In this document: in pieces, positions 1 to 9,456 of the stretch | How the letters are laid out: each line of letters opens with the position of its first letter | Numbering within the stretch: position 1 is the stretch's first letter | Source: Oribacterium sp. NK2B42 | GTDB lineage: Bacteria; Bacillota; Clostridia; Lachnospirales; Lachnospiraceae | Reading direction: 5' to 3' | Length of the DNA stretch: 64,000 bases | NCBI RefSeq assembly: GCF_000424445.1 | Contig: NZ_AUJX01000011.1 | Span: forward strand, 30,302 to 94,301 | Notes under the pieces: model-generated | Seen by the model: the letters and a program-made list of their open reading frames with translations, nothing else | The model's database searches: none | Told to the model about the DNA's origin: nothing | Position numbers and translations under genes: made by a program

Positions 1-366
1 TCCAGCCCCAAAGGAAATAGCAGTCGACATGTTGTGGTTATAGAACCACTTTTCGAGCTGTAAAAGCGTTTTATGAAGAGTAACACTTGATTCAGTCCTG
101 ATACTCTCAAATTGAACCTTGTCCTTCACATCGAAAGTGAACCATACAAATAGTCCATCATCATACTCCCCGAACATTCTTGGATAATCAATGTCTGGAA
201 GATTAGGAGGACATCTCCAATTCCGCCCATATTTGCCACAATAGAAGCAGTTCATCTTCACGCATTCCTCAAATACAGCCTCCTGGGGAATCATAAAACT
301 CGCCTCAGCTGAAGGAGCTATTTCATGAAGATATGATAACAGGTTGTCTTTATCTTGTTGCTCCAT
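1..366 (-). CDS. DUF2284-like predicted metal-binding protein (partial)
   Basis: The 3' end lies beyond base 1; 122 codons are visible from an ATG at 366. Residues around 30-50 contain a cysteine-rich stretch with the pattern C-x4-CFYCGKYGRNWRCPPNLPD, which matches the DUF2284 family of small predicted metal-binding proteins (C..C.KYG..w.CPP). It starts 6 bp after the stop of the aminotransferase gene and is therefore probably the next gene of the LoaP operon. Its biochemical role is unknown; a link to polysaccharide synthesis is inferred only from position. Confidence 0.7.
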   Translation of the reverse strand, partial: MEQQDKDNLLSYLHEIAPSAEASFMIPQEAVFEECVKMNCFYCGKYGRNWRCPPNLPDIDYPRMFGEYDDGLFVWFTFDVKDKVQFESIRTESSVTLHKTLLQLEKWFYNHNMSTAISFGAG

Positions 367-372
367 ACATTC

Positions 373-1440
373 TTATCCTACCTTATCGAGGTCTATCAAA
401 GCATCAATGAAACGTTGCATGTACTCTTTTTCACCAGTTGAAACTCTCAAGCATTTTCCATATTCGCCGAGGTTATTATAAGATTTAACAAGAATCTTCT
501 TTTTCTCATACATTAGAGAAACGATTGCATCTGCATCAAGACACTTAGGCTTTACAAAGATGAAGTTACCTTCTTGAGCACTGACAATGTAACCATTTTT
601 CTTAAGCGTATCAATAAGATACTGTTTTCCATCAAGCTGCTTTTTGATTAGAGAATCCAAGAATCCTTCCTTCTCGAGAATCCTTTGTGCAAAAAGCATA
701 GCTACTGCATTTGTGTTATGCGGCGTACATAGATGACTTACAGTCTTAACATCTTCTGGCTGTCCGACTACATAACCCAGACGAAGGCCTGCTAATGAAA
801 ACAACTTAGAGAATGTACGTACTATGAATACATGAGGATTCTCCAAAGCTGCCTTTATAAACGTATTGTTATAGAAATACATATATGCTTCATCGATCAT
901 CACAGTTATCTGATGCTCTTTTGCTGCAGCCAGTATTCTTTCAAACTCCTCATTTGAATAAGCATTACCAATAGGATTATTAGGATTCAGCAAAATCAGA
1001 AGCTGAGTGTTATCTGAAATAGAATCAATGATAGAATCTACTGAAATGGTCAAATCCTCATTATATTTTACTGGCTTAAAAACTCGGCCATACATTTTTG
1101 CATAAACTTCATACATCGCATAAGAAGGGGTTACTCCTACAATCTCTCCACCAACATTTGTGTAGGCTTCGATGATGTGTCTTACTCCTTCTGATGAGCC
1201 GTTCACAAGGCAGATGTTTTCTCTCTTTATTCCAAGGAAATTAGCCAAGCAAGTCTCAAATGGTTCTGTTTCCGGGTACTGCGAAACAAGTCCCGGTGTT
1301 ACTTCTGAAATAACTTCATTCACGAAATCCTCCGGAAGTCCTCCCGGATTCTCATTCAGGTCCAATCGAAGAAACGCTTTTCTATTATTCTGGTAAGTAA
1401 TTCTCTCCAGATTCTTAATATTTTCATCAATGTAATACAT
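373..1440 (-). CDS. HisC-like PLP-dependent aminotransferase
   Basis: A 355-residue fold-type I aminotransferase of the histidinol-phosphate aminotransferase family. The visible hallmarks are LDLNENPGG near the N-terminus, NPNNPIGN for cofactor and substrate contact, DEAYMYF with the PLP-ring aspartate, and FSKLFSLAGLRLGY with the Schiff-base lysine near residue 210. It is unlikely to be the true HisC because it follows a licD gene and a cytidylyltransferase fusion with only 16 bp between stop and start; a role in making an amino-alcohol or amino-sugar phosphate for CDP activation is inferred. A good SD (GGAGG) precedes the ATG. Its C-terminus has a degraded twin fused to LicD at 4159. Confidence 0.85.
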   Translation of the reverse strand: MYYIDENIKNLERITYQNNRKAFLRLDLNENPGGLPEDFVNEVISEVTPGLVSQYPETEPFETCLANFLGIKRENICLVNGSSEGVRHIIEAYTNVGGEIVGVTPSYAMYEVYAKMYGRVFKPVKYNEDLTISVDSIIDSISDNTQLLILLNPNNPIGNAYSNEEFERILAAAKEHQITVMIDEAYMYFYNNTFIKAALENPHVFIVRTFSKLFSLAGLRLGYVVGQPEDVKTVSHLCTPHNTNAVAMLFAQRILEKEGFLDSLIKKQLDGKQYLIDTLKKNGYIVSAQEGNFIFVKPKCLDADAIVSLMYEKKKILVKSYNNLGEYGKCLRVSTGEKEYMQRFIDALIDLDKVG

Positions 1441-1456
1441 AGCTTTTATCCTCCAA

Positions 1457-2794
1457 TTATTTTAGTTCGATATTATTTTCGACATAGAACTTCTCCATAA
1501 TCTGGGCTATGGAGCATGATACGTTTTGGTCAATATAAGAGTTATTTCCGCCTCTTTGGATTGCCTTCACAAAAGCAACAATTTCATAACGAATACCCTC
1601 ACCATCAAGCTGATAAAAATATCGCCTATTATTCTCAGGGTTCTCATACCGAACCTCAAAATAATCTGTTTTCCACCATGGTGCCGGAACATACACATAT
1701 CCATCCGTACCAGCTACAACAAGTTCACCTTCTGCTTTCACACCTCTTCCAACCTTTACTGTGGCCGTAGCGGATTCATAAACGAAATCTATCTTTGTGA
1801 AAGCGTCCAGTTTTATTTGTTTATCAGTGAACAGGCTGATAAGTCTTATATCCTTATAGTTAGTTCCAAGAATTTGAAAGACCGGAAGAAGTGCTGTCGG
1901 TCCCCAAGCCGTGATACTGTTCCAGACCTCTCCCTTGTTTGTTTCAATGTCATACAAACTTGTACACACCGCATCTACAGATACAACTTTTCCGATCTTT
2001 CCACTTTTTATCAGAAGAAGTAAGCGATTATATGCCATAGCATACGCAGTCTTTACCGCTTCCATCAGGATGAGTTGCCTCTCCTCTGCAATAGCGAACA
2101 GTTCCTCACACTCGCTTTTAGATAATGTTATTGGAGCTTCAACGAGAACATGTTTCCCCGATGAGAGAGCCTTCTTAATCTGCTGATAATGATCCTGCGG
2201 CTGCGATATAAGATAGACGGCATCGCAGGCACTTAAGAGTTCCTCAAAATTATCAGTAATGTAGGGCACCTTCGTGGACATCGTTTCTTGGAGGGATCTA
2301 TTTGTCGTACAAAGTCCAGCCACATCTGCTCCATTAACGAAAATAAATTCATCACAGTACTTATTGAGAATCCTTGATTCCGTGTTGCCTACAAGTCCGA
2401 TTCTGATCTCTCGTTCCTTACTTCTTATCTCCGTGCTTGAAACACCTTGTGTTCGATCTAAGTAGACTACTTTACAATACTCATTAAGATAATCAAACTT
2501 TCCCACCCAGTCAGAGCCGACAGTAAAGATATCAATATCGTAGCGCCTTATATCGTCTATCTTCTGTCCCTCGTACTCTTCCACAATGATTTCATCAGCA
2601 AGGCCAGTGTCTCTCACTGCCTGGATGCGTTCGGTAAGCGTCTGTTGATTATTGATTTTTCCTCGTGTCTGGTCATAATCATCTGAAGTCACTCCCACAA
2701 TCAGATAATCGCCCAACTCCTTAGCGCGTTCCAACAGTCTGATGTGACCATAATGGAGCATATCATATGTTCCATACGTTATTACTTTTGTCAT
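1457..2794 (-). CDS. cytidylyltransferase / Gfo-Idh-MocA oxidoreductase fusion
   Basis: A two-domain protein of 445 residues. Residues 1-130 are a cytidylyltransferase-like nucleotidyltransferase: GTYDMLHYGHIRLLERAKEL contains the HxGH motif (here HYGH), and the domain ends near STEIRSK, as in TagD-type enzymes. Residues 140-445 form a Rossmann oxidoreductase of the Gfo/Idh/MocA type (IRIGLVGNTES, EAPITLSKSECEEL). The domain order suggests one polypeptide that oxidises or reduces a polyol or sugar and activates it as a CDP derivative. It lies between licD (14 bp upstream) and the aminotransferase (16 bp downstream). The substrate cannot be read from the sequence. Confidence 0.85.
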   Translation of the reverse strand: MTKVITYGTYDMLHYGHIRLLERAKELGDYLIVGVTSDDYDQTRGKINNQQTLTERIQAVRDTGLADEIIVEEYEGQKIDDIRRYDIDIFTVGSDWVGKFDYLNEYCKVVYLDRTQGVSSTEIRSKEREIRIGLVGNTESRILNKYCDEFIFVNGADVAGLCTTNRSLQETMSTKVPYITDNFEELLSACDAVYLISQPQDHYQQIKKALSSGKHVLVEAPITLSKSECEELFAIAEERQLILMEAVKTAYAMAYNRLLLLIKSGKIGKVVSVDAVCTSLYDIETNKGEVWNSITAWGPTALLPVFQILGTNYKDIRLISLFTDKQIKLDAFTKIDFVYESATATVKVGRGVKAEGELVVAGTDGYVYVPAPWWKTDYFEVRYENPENNRRYFYQLDGEGIRYEIVAFVKAIQRGGNNSYIDQNVSCSIAQIMEKFYVENNIELK

Positions 2795-2808
2795 TTGTGA
2801 TGTACCGC

Positions 2809-3663
2809 TTATTTCCTATATGCTTTATAATAGTGATGCCCGATTCTGTCCTTTTCAGGAGGAAGCTTCATATAATCACCAAACAGATGCTTAAGTACAG
2901 CGTCATATTCTTTCGGTATCCTGAATTCATATTGTTCAAATGGAGCCATAATATAATCATCAAGCCATTCCCTTTTAAATATTTCGTTAGCTCCACCGGA
3001 AAGCCAGATCAAGTCCCCAACCCATTCACTCGTTTCATAATCATATTTTCCAGTATGCTTCTCTATTTGATTCATGAAAAAATCCTTCCCTATAGCTTTG
3101 GATAAAAGATATACAGGAAATTTTACGGCTTTCCTAAACTTTGATTTTGTAGTTTCAATAGCGAAATGCTTCCTGGTAGCCTGGAAACAGAACGATGACA
3201 TTCTATCGTTGTACATTCCATATCGAAGAGCTTCTTCAAGTGTCGCCCCCATGCCATCCATTGGGTATATGTCAACAAACACACCCATTCCAACAGAGTC
3301 TTCATTTTCAAATTCTAAGATGTATCTATCATCAGACATTCTGCTGATCATGTACGGATAATCTTTACAAGTATTCCTGTTAAAAAGAGTAAGATTTGGA
3401 AGTTTGTGATTATATAGATACTCAAGAAACCTGTCATAATCTGGACGCGGCATCATAATATCAATATCATCGTCCCAAGGTATAAACCCTTTATGCCGGA
3501 TTGCACCCAAAAGGGTACCGCCTAACAGGAAATACCTTATGTTCTGTTCCTCGCATAAATCTGCTATTTGTTTAAGTATTTCCAAGGAAATGTCCTTGAT
3601 TTCTTGGGTTGATAGCGATTTCCTATTCATAGTATGGTCCTCTACATTAATAAGTTTTTTCAT
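2809..3663 (-). CDS. licD: LicD-family phosphotransferase
   Basis: LicD-family enzymes move phosphocholine or a related phospho-substituent from a CDP donor onto a glycan. The signature is visible near residues 40-75: a GGTLLGAIRHKGFIPWDDD stretch followed by IDIMMPRPDYDRF, containing the conserved aspartates. The chosen start is the ATG at 3663; a TTG two codons upstream is also open, but the AAAAGG Shine-Dalgarno is 7 bases from the ATG and only 1 from the TTG. It heads a tight group with the cytidylyltransferase fusion and the aminotransferase, consistent with local synthesis of the CDP donor. The actual substituent is inferred, not seen. Confidence 0.85.
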   Translation of the reverse strand: MKKLINVEDHTMNRKSLSTQEIKDISLEILKQIADLCEEQNIRYFLLGGTLLGAIRHKGFIPWDDDIDIMMPRPDYDRFLEYLYNHKLPNLTLFNRNTCKDYPYMISRMSDDRYILEFENEDSVGMGVFVDIYPMDGMGATLEEALRYGMYNDRMSSFCFQATRKHFAIETTKSKFRKAVKFPVYLLSKAIGKDFFMNQIEKHTGKYDYETSEWVGDLIWLSGGANEIFKREWLDDYIMAPFEQYEFRIPKEYDAVLKHLFGDYMKLPPEKDRIGHHYYKAYRK

Positions 3664-3892
3664 CTGCAAGCCTTTTATTTATTATCTCAAACTTCCCACA
3701 TTAAAAGTGGGCTTTGTACCTTGAAAACTCTATATTCTAGACTATAAAAAATAATCTTAGGCCACTTTATAGTTGCTCGTTAGCGCATCCTGCATTCAGG
3801 TTACCTAAAGAAGAAATCCTTATAGATTTCCCCAACTTTCTCATCTGTGATGTGAAGTATATTTTTTATGGTTATTCGTCAAAAATAGAGGG

Positions 3893-4022
3893 TAACCATT
3901 GATTCTTTTTCGGAAGTTTAGTTGCGTGACATATGCATGTCAAGGGAGCTTTGCTCCACTTCGTGGAAACCCTTGACATACATATGCCACACAACTAAAG
4001 GGTACCTAAGGAATCAATAATT
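3893..4022. repeat. Large imperfect inverted repeat between licD and the licD remnant
   Basis: The core arms run TTTAGTTG-GTG-CATATG-ATGTCAAGGG (from 3917) and the complement CCCTTGACAT-CATATG-CAC-CAACTAAA (to about 4001), with an inner GGAGC/GCTCC hairpin at the tip. Outer arms GGTAACCATTGATTC and GAATCAATAAT extend the pairing. No ORF lies inside it. The rest of 3670-4158 holds no gene I can support. The element resembles a MITE or REP-type palindrome and sits exactly between the functional and the collapsed licD copies. Confidence 0.7.
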
Positions 4023-4158
4023 AACTCTGTTACGCATTGGCTATAACTGCATCAATATCGAGCTTGCTACAATTCAGGTATATCATAGTCTCAAAGTACT
4101 CGTTATTCCTGTGTATTAGGCAACCATAACCTACCCTGATTTGGTCCCGCAAATCTTT

Positions 4159-4518
4159 TTATTTATCGAGTTCTACTAGTGATGTCGTAAATTGCTCCAT
4201 ATATTTCTGCTCGCCAATGCTCACACGGAGACAATTACCAAATTCCCCAACATTGGGATATGTCTTTATAAGAATCTTCTTCTCCACTTTCATTCGATCC
4301 ACAATGGTCTGTGCATCCGTCCTATCATAATCCCGTCTCGGCATCATAATGTCCACATCATCATCCCAGGGGATAAATCCCTTGTGGCAGACTGCTCCAA
4401 TGAGAGTTTCCCAGGCAAGGAAATAACGGAGGTTAAGTTCCTCACAGAGATCTGCGACCTGTTTTAATATTTCTAATGAGACCGCCTGGATCTCTTGCAT
4501 CGTTAGTTCTTTAGGCAT
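4159..4518 (-). pseudogene. LicD/aminotransferase chimera (deletion scar of a duplicated operon)
   Basis: About 119 residues from the ATG at 4518 (SD AGAGG, 8 bases upstream). The first ~68 residues align with the start of the intact LicD at 2809 (KGFIPWDDDVDIMMPRRDYD), but the GGT of its glycine-rich motif has become AWETLIGAV. After DYDR the sequence jumps in frame to the C-terminus of the aminotransferase at 373 (EKKILIKTYPNVGEFGNCLR against EKKKILVKSYNNLGEYGKCL). A second licD-cytidylyltransferase-aminotransferase copy therefore appears to have lost everything between. Both catalytic centres are gone. The frame is still open and coupled to wzx, 12 bp away. Confidence 0.85.
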
Positions 4519-4530
4519 ATATCGCACCTC

Positions 4531-5784
4531 TCACTTTATAAGCTTTTGTTTTAATACCACAAAATCATCTTTATTAATTACAACAATGTCCCATATCTTT
4601 GTCCCTGTTTTTCTGGAAAAGAATATCAGAAAACCAATACCACACACAAAATAGGAAACAAGCGAAGCAATAGCTGCTCCATATGAGCCAAGAAGAGGAA
4701 TCGTTAATGCATTTAATATGATATTTGCTAATGCAGATATTCCCAGTAAGAATAGATTAACATTTTTATCACCATTGGCCACATTAAATGAATAAATCAT
4801 TTTGTAGAAGACCATTCCAATAACACCAGCGCATATGATCAAAGTAATAAAATAGGCACTATCGTATTCGCTTCCGTAAAGAACCCTTATAAGTGGCTTA
4901 CCAAATATAATTACCAAAATCTCACATATCATAGTAATAAAAAAGCTAATTCTACTGACCTTTGCAACTTCCTCTGCTCCTTTTCCTCCAACAAGTTTTG
5001 AAAGCAAAATATCTTTTAGCGCGTCAGGAATCATCCAAACCTTTTGTGCCAACATGACTCCTAGGGAATAGATTCCAATTGTTGCATTGGAAACACGAAA
5101 CCACTCAAGCATCAATACATCAATTTTATAATTGACCTCCATTAAAATGATGGTAATCATTGGAACAATCCCATACCGAATGTATGGCATAATACCTTTC
5201 AAAGTAGGTCTAAACCTAAATTTGCGAAAACAAATATTCTTTATACAGATTAATAGATAAATAATCTGCTTTAATGTTACGACAACTATGCACCATTTGA
5301 AATCTACCTTTGTAAAAATCATCAAGAGGGCAAGTGTTAGAAGATCACTCAGATCAAGTATCATGCTTCCGATATTGCTTAATCTAGGATTTTCAACAAC
5401 AACCACATAATTCAATTGTCTGCTTGCCATCCAAATAGGTGCTATTAAAAGAGCTACAACTAGATTGATGTTTAAAGGAATCAGAATTAAGATAGGAACG
5501 AGTAAAATAAAATAACTGATCAAAAGGCCAAAAACATTATTTATGAAACTTTCATATATGTCCTTCTTATCTCGCTGCTTGAAATATGGATATGCTTGAA
5601 ATGCTCCTAAACAAAGAACAATTGAAAGAATATCTGCATAGTTATTAATTATAGAGGCGGTTCCTCTCAGTTCCGCCCCTAAATACCTTGAATACAGAAT
5701 AGAATATATTATGCCGGAGAGAACACTGAAGGCCTTCGCTATTACAGAAAACACATACGCATTATTTACCAGCTTTTTAATCAT
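4531..5784 (-). CDS. wzx: Wzx-type polysaccharide flippase
   Basis: A 417-residue polytopic membrane protein of the MATE/MOP flippase superfamily. It opens with IKKLVNNAYVFSVIAKAFSV and LYSRYLGAELRG, typical of Wzx/RfbX translocases that flip undecaprenyl-linked repeat units across the membrane; roughly 12 hydrophobic segments follow. The ATG at 5784 has GAGG 7 bases upstream and overlaps the end of the upstream wzy-like gene by 8 bp. It supplies the flippase for the operon that also holds the polymerase and LoaP. Confidence 0.85.
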   Translation of the reverse strand: MIKKLVNNAYVFSVIAKAFSVLSGIIYSILYSRYLGAELRGTASIINNYADILSIVLCLGAFQAYPYFKQRDKKDIYESFINNVFGLLISYFILLVPILILIPLNINLVVALLIAPIWMASRQLNYVVVVENPRLSNIGSMILDLSDLLTLALLMIFTKVDFKWCIVVVTLKQIIYLLICIKNICFRKFRFRPTLKGIMPYIRYGIVPMITIILMEVNYKIDVLMLEWFRVSNATIGIYSLGVMLAQKVWMIPDALKDILLSKLVGGKGAEEVAKVSRISFFITMICEILVIIFGKPLIRVLYGSEYDSAYFITLIICAGVIGMVFYKMIYSFNVANGDKNVNLFLLGISALANIILNALTIPLLGSYGAAIASLVSYFVCGIGFLIFFSRKTGTKIWDIVVINKDDFVVLKQKLIK

Positions 5785-7042
5785 TGATTTTCCTCAATTC
5801 ACTATCTAAAGGCAAACTATCTGAATGCTTTGAAGCTTCATTCATCAGTTCATAAATAGCAAACACAGCCATCAGCATTTCTCCTCCGGCAGTTTTTATA
5901 GAACCCGCCATAATTGCCATACCACAGAAGCAACTAAAACAAGCTATCGCTATATACTTTGCTTTGTTATCAGTATTTGAAGGGCCGAATATACTTCTTC
6001 CAAGTTTTACAAATACGTAAAAAACCAACAGCAATCCAAAAATACCAAACTGTCCAGTTATCATTCCAAGATAAGCATCATTTAAATACGTTGTTGAGCC
6101 ATATCCATCATCAAATACCGTTAATGCTTTTCTCAATTGAAATCCATATGAGTAATACAGTGGTGAGTAATGAACTGCAGCCATGTTTGACCCATAGGTG
6201 GCAAATCCTGAACCAATAGGGAAATATTTAAACGCAGTGACAAATCCGTAGTAGATAAGTATAGCTCTGGGTGCGGACTTATCTAGTATATAGGAAGTAA
6301 TTTGAAACTGAAGAATATATGCTAGAACACCTAATGCAATAAGATAATGCCACCATCTAATTTTTCTGTGTACAACAAATGTTAGGATGAAATATACTGC
6401 AGCAATGATCAGTCCCATTCCCTTAAAAGTCATAACAAGACATGCCAGAGCCATTATTTCATAAATCGTCCTACTTTTTCCCCCAAATATTAATATAGCC
6501 AGTGCACATCCAATAAATATTCCAAACTGTGAGGAATTTCCGAAATAGAAATAATAATTACGAAGCCCAAAACGAACAGTGGAATACATTCTTACAATTC
6601 CCAAAATATTAAGTATTCCAAATACGAAAGCAACAGTAATAAAAATCTTCGAATAAAACCCCAGTCTTTTGGTTAGCGCCTCCAAAGCTTTAGTTTTTCC
6701 TCGCAATAATGCTATTAAGCCAAAATAAACGAGAAAGATTCTCAAAAAGCTAAAAACATCATTCAGAATATAACTGATGTTAGTAACTATTCCCGCAAGA
6801 AAGTTGGATGCGATACCTAATAAACATGTCACCCCAAGCGCAACAAGCATCCTTATCTCAGTTTTATTATATTTCTTTTCTGCCAGGCCAATTAGAAATG
6901 GAATTGTCAATAAGCCGGCAACCAAATCGTCAAAGATACTACTAAACGGAAGCTTTGTCGCAAAAAATAAATATAGGAGAAGCACACAAATTATGCAGAA
7001 CTCCGCACGAGTATTGAATAATAGTCTTCTCTTACTCCCCAT
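5777..7042 (-). CDS. wzy: Wzy-like polysaccharide polymerase
   Basis: A very hydrophobic protein of about 421 residues with 10-12 predicted membrane segments and a large polar loop between residues ~270 and 330, the layout of Wzy repeat-unit polymerases. No short diagnostic motif is present, so the call depends on topology and on the directly overlapping wzx. The ATG at 7042 (GSKRRLL) is preferred because GAGGAG precedes it; an upstream GTG would add 11 residues that overlap this SD. Confidence 0.75.
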   Translation of the reverse strand: MGSKRRLLFNTRAEFCIICVLLLYLFFATKLPFSSIFDDLVAGLLTIPFLIGLAEKKYNKTEIRMLVALGVTCLLGIASNFLAGIVTNISYILNDVFSFLRIFLVYFGLIALLRGKTKALEALTKRLGFYSKIFITVAFVFGILNILGIVRMYSTVRFGLRNYYFYFGNSSQFGIFIGCALAILIFGGKSRTIYEIMALACLVMTFKGMGLIIAAVYFILTFVVHRKIRWWHYLIALGVLAYILQFQITSYILDKSAPRAILIYYGFVTAFKYFPIGSGFATYGSNMAAVHYSPLYYSYGFQLRKALTVFDDGYGSTTYLNDAYLGMITGQFGIFGLLLVFYVFVKLGRSIFGPSNTDNKAKYIAIACFSCFCGMAIMAGSIKTAGGEMLMAVFAIYELMNEASKHSDSLPLDSELRKIND

Positions 7043-7084
7043 GTAATTGATTCTCCTCATCAAACAAGAAAGCACACACCAGTT

Positions 7085-8278
7085 CTAGCTTTTTTTTAAC
7101 GCTTTAACCATAGAAAGAATACCTAACTTTTTCATTATGACTTTAATATCTTCAACCACATAATCTTTTTTTGTTATCGGAAAGATCTTTTCTACAGTTT
7201 TTTCAATTCCATATTCTTGAAGAAGTGAATAAAACTCTTCTCTAATTTGAGGCCTCTTTACAGAATTGATTGCCATGCGCCCATCAAGACTGATTGCTCT
7301 TTCTACATTAATTTCGTATAAATTGAAAAGGTCTCTGTATTCTGATAAAGCCTTTTTCCCGCGCTCAGATTGAACTAAAATTACAGTATAACCTTTGTCA
7401 TCATCCTTCAGCCCGGGAATATACTCAGATGCATGCCAGCCATCAAATATCGTAATATCACTACACCGCGACACCGTTTTGAACGGGCATTCATAGCAGA
7501 TCGGTCTATCCGCTGCATTCTGAAAGAAACACTTTGACATAAGGTTTGTTCTAGCAGAACCTATCTGTGTTTTTCCACTCTCAAATCTCTCCTCCATTAC
7601 AGAGACATGATATCCAAGTCTCTTGCTCCTGAAATTTGCAAATCGAAGTTTTCCATGTTTCTGCTCTATATAGTCAACATATGCTCGCCACAGTTTTGGA
7701 GACGGAACACCGTGGCATACCAGATCGACAAGCAACAGATTCCTATACTCTTTACCAAGGAAATTATTAAGTCCTGCAACCTGACACGGCGTTCCACAGA
7801 AAGCAACCTGATTCCCTGCAATTAGATCATTTTTTACCTGTGCGAATGTTGTACCTACATCGCTCTGTACATACTTAGAGCCAGGAAATCTCTCTATTTC
7901 AGTAAGATTGGATATTCTTTCATGCTGGATTTTAAAGCTTTCTCCATAAACAACGCCGTACGCTATGCCACCATTCTTCACTATTTCCCGAGCAAGTTCT
8001 GTGAACACCCCACCAGAAGTACATTTGCTAAGAAGCTTAATATCCCGAGTACGAGCAAGATAAGCTACCGGTTTTCTTTCGTTTTTGGGGTTATTAATAA
8101 CAGGGCATACTTTCTCACAATTGTGGCAGTTGACACAACGTTCTCTGTCAATGTGAGGGTATTTAAATCCCTCTATATCCTCCTGCATCTGGATGCAATT
8201 AACCGGACATGCGTTCACACAGGCAGTACATCCACAGCAGTCTTCTTTTCTTTGAATCTTTATCATTTCACAATTCAC
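7085..8278 (-). CDS. Ferredoxin / F420-hydrogenase-beta-like protein paired with pyruvyl transferase
   Basis: 397 residues. The N-terminus carries two 4Fe-4S clusters (CCGCTACVNACP near residues 14-25 and CVNCHNCEKVCP near 48-59), followed by the FrhB/FdhB beta-subunit N- and C-terminal domains (GTPCQVAGLNNFLGKEYRNL, the cysteine-rich PICYECPFK). Members of this family are commonly next to polysaccharide pyruvyl transferases in capsule loci; their redox role there is unsettled. The start is a GTG overlapping the upstream stop (GTGA), so the two genes are translationally coupled. It ends with a natural TAG close to the next gene. Confidence 0.85.
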   Translation of the reverse strand: MNCEMIKIQRKEDCCGCTACVNACPVNCIQMQEDIEGFKYPHIDRERCVNCHNCEKVCPVINNPKNERKPVAYLARTRDIKLLSKCTSGGVFTELAREIVKNGGIAYGVVYGESFKIQHERISNLTEIERFPGSKYVQSDVGTTFAQVKNDLIAGNQVAFCGTPCQVAGLNNFLGKEYRNLLLVDLVCHGVPSPKLWRAYVDYIEQKHGKLRFANFRSKRLGYHVSVMEERFESGKTQIGSARTNLMSKCFFQNAADRPICYECPFKTVSRCSDITIFDGWHASEYIPGLKDDDKGYTVILVQSERGKKALSEYRDLFNLYEINVERAISLDGRMAINSVKRPQIREEFYSLLQEYGIEKTVEKIFPITKKDYVVEDIKVIMKKLGILSMVKALKKS

Positions 8279-9438
8279 TCTTTAGCATTTAGTGCATTAT
8301 TCAGAAAACCCACCGTTTCCTGCCTCAGCTCAGCTAGTTTTTGATCCACAGTATCAAAATCTATCGATTGGTCAATCACGTTTTTCAGTGTGACTCCACT
8401 TCTATATCTCCGCTTTTCCAACCCCAGAAGTCCAAACAGACTATCTATTCTTGAATTTCTTGTCTGCTTGTCACTACTATTAGTCCGATCAAAGGTCATA
8501 AATTGCTTATGATTCAAGATTGAGAACACCGATCCATGGAAGGAGTCTGTACAAATATATTCAGCTCCTCTTATAAGATTCAGGAACTCAATCGGCCCTA
8601 CCTCAAACAGTCTTTGATCTCCAAATGTGAGATCACGCTCAACAAACACATCCATAAAGGGGATTGTAACCACCTTTAACCCGCTTTCCTTCTTCAGCTG
8701 CTCAACTGCTTCTCTATGCTCCTCATTGCTACCAAGGAAATAAGCAAATATATATGGCTCATCAATAATTCTTTTCTCTGGGAAAATTTCCCTCCACTCA
8801 TCTCTTGTATAAAGTAGCGTTGGATCAAGCGCAACTGTTGCATCACGCCCTGTAAGCTCTTTTACAATCTCCGCTCCGCGTGTTTCACGAACAGAAATAT
8901 GCTCTATCCGCTGCAAGTATTGTGTGGTCATTTTCTTTTGAGAAGCTGGTATCTCTCCTACACCGAAGCTTGTTGCAAAAGAAACTTTTTTGAGATAATC
9001 CGGGGCAAAGAGCAAGTTATAAAATTTACTCTTTATCCCTGCTGGCGTCCAAAGCTGATCACTTCCAACAACCATTGCATCATATTCTTCTGCCCCTTTT
9101 ACAAGATTGGCATATCCCTTATACACCGGTGAATAAGGACCTATATATGCTCTTCTATAATCTGCAATCCACTTGTTTCGAATACTGTTTTCCTTCTGAA
9201 CTTCCGGAAAACCTTTCAACTTTCTATTTTTTTCAAAGGTCTCGATTTTTCCTTTCATAAAATAAGGATTAAAAAGCCGAGTTACATTCGAAATGTAGAA
9301 TAATGGGGTTCTTTTATCATACCGGATAATTTCATAATCCCAACCAATGGCTCTTATGGCCTTTTGAGTTGCAAGGATCTGAAGCATACTACCGAAATTA
9401 TCACAGTCATACCGTACACATAAGCCAGCCTTTTTCAT
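8275..9438 (-). CDS. Polysaccharide pyruvyl transferase family protein
   Basis: 387 residues of the CsaB/WcaK type, which adds pyruvate ketals from phosphoenolpyruvate to glycans. Features include the N-terminal RYDCDNFGSMLQILATQKAI, VVGSDQLWTP near residue 125, DPTLLYTRDEWREI and the CTDSFHGSVFSILNHKQFM segment that family members use for nucleotide-like binding. It overlaps the ferredoxin-like gene by 4 bp. Decoration of the LoaP-operon polymer with an acidic pyruvyl group is the likely role. Confidence 0.85.
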   Translation of the reverse strand: MKKAGLCVRYDCDNFGSMLQILATQKAIRAIGWDYEIIRYDKRTPLFYISNVTRLFNPYFMKGKIETFEKNRKLKGFPEVQKENSIRNKWIADYRRAYIGPYSPVYKGYANLVKGAEEYDAMVVGSDQLWTPAGIKSKFYNLLFAPDYLKKVSFATSFGVGEIPASQKKMTTQYLQRIEHISVRETRGAEIVKELTGRDATVALDPTLLYTRDEWREIFPEKRIIDEPYIFAYFLGSNEEHREAVEQLKKESGLKVVTIPFMDVFVERDLTFGDQRLFEVGPIEFLNLIRGAEYICTDSFHGSVFSILNHKQFMTFDRTNSSDKQTRNSRIDSLFGLLGLEKRRYRSGVTLKNVIDQSIDFDTVDQKLAELRQETVGFLNNALNAKE

Positions 9439-9456
9439 TAATCAAAGCTCCTAGAA

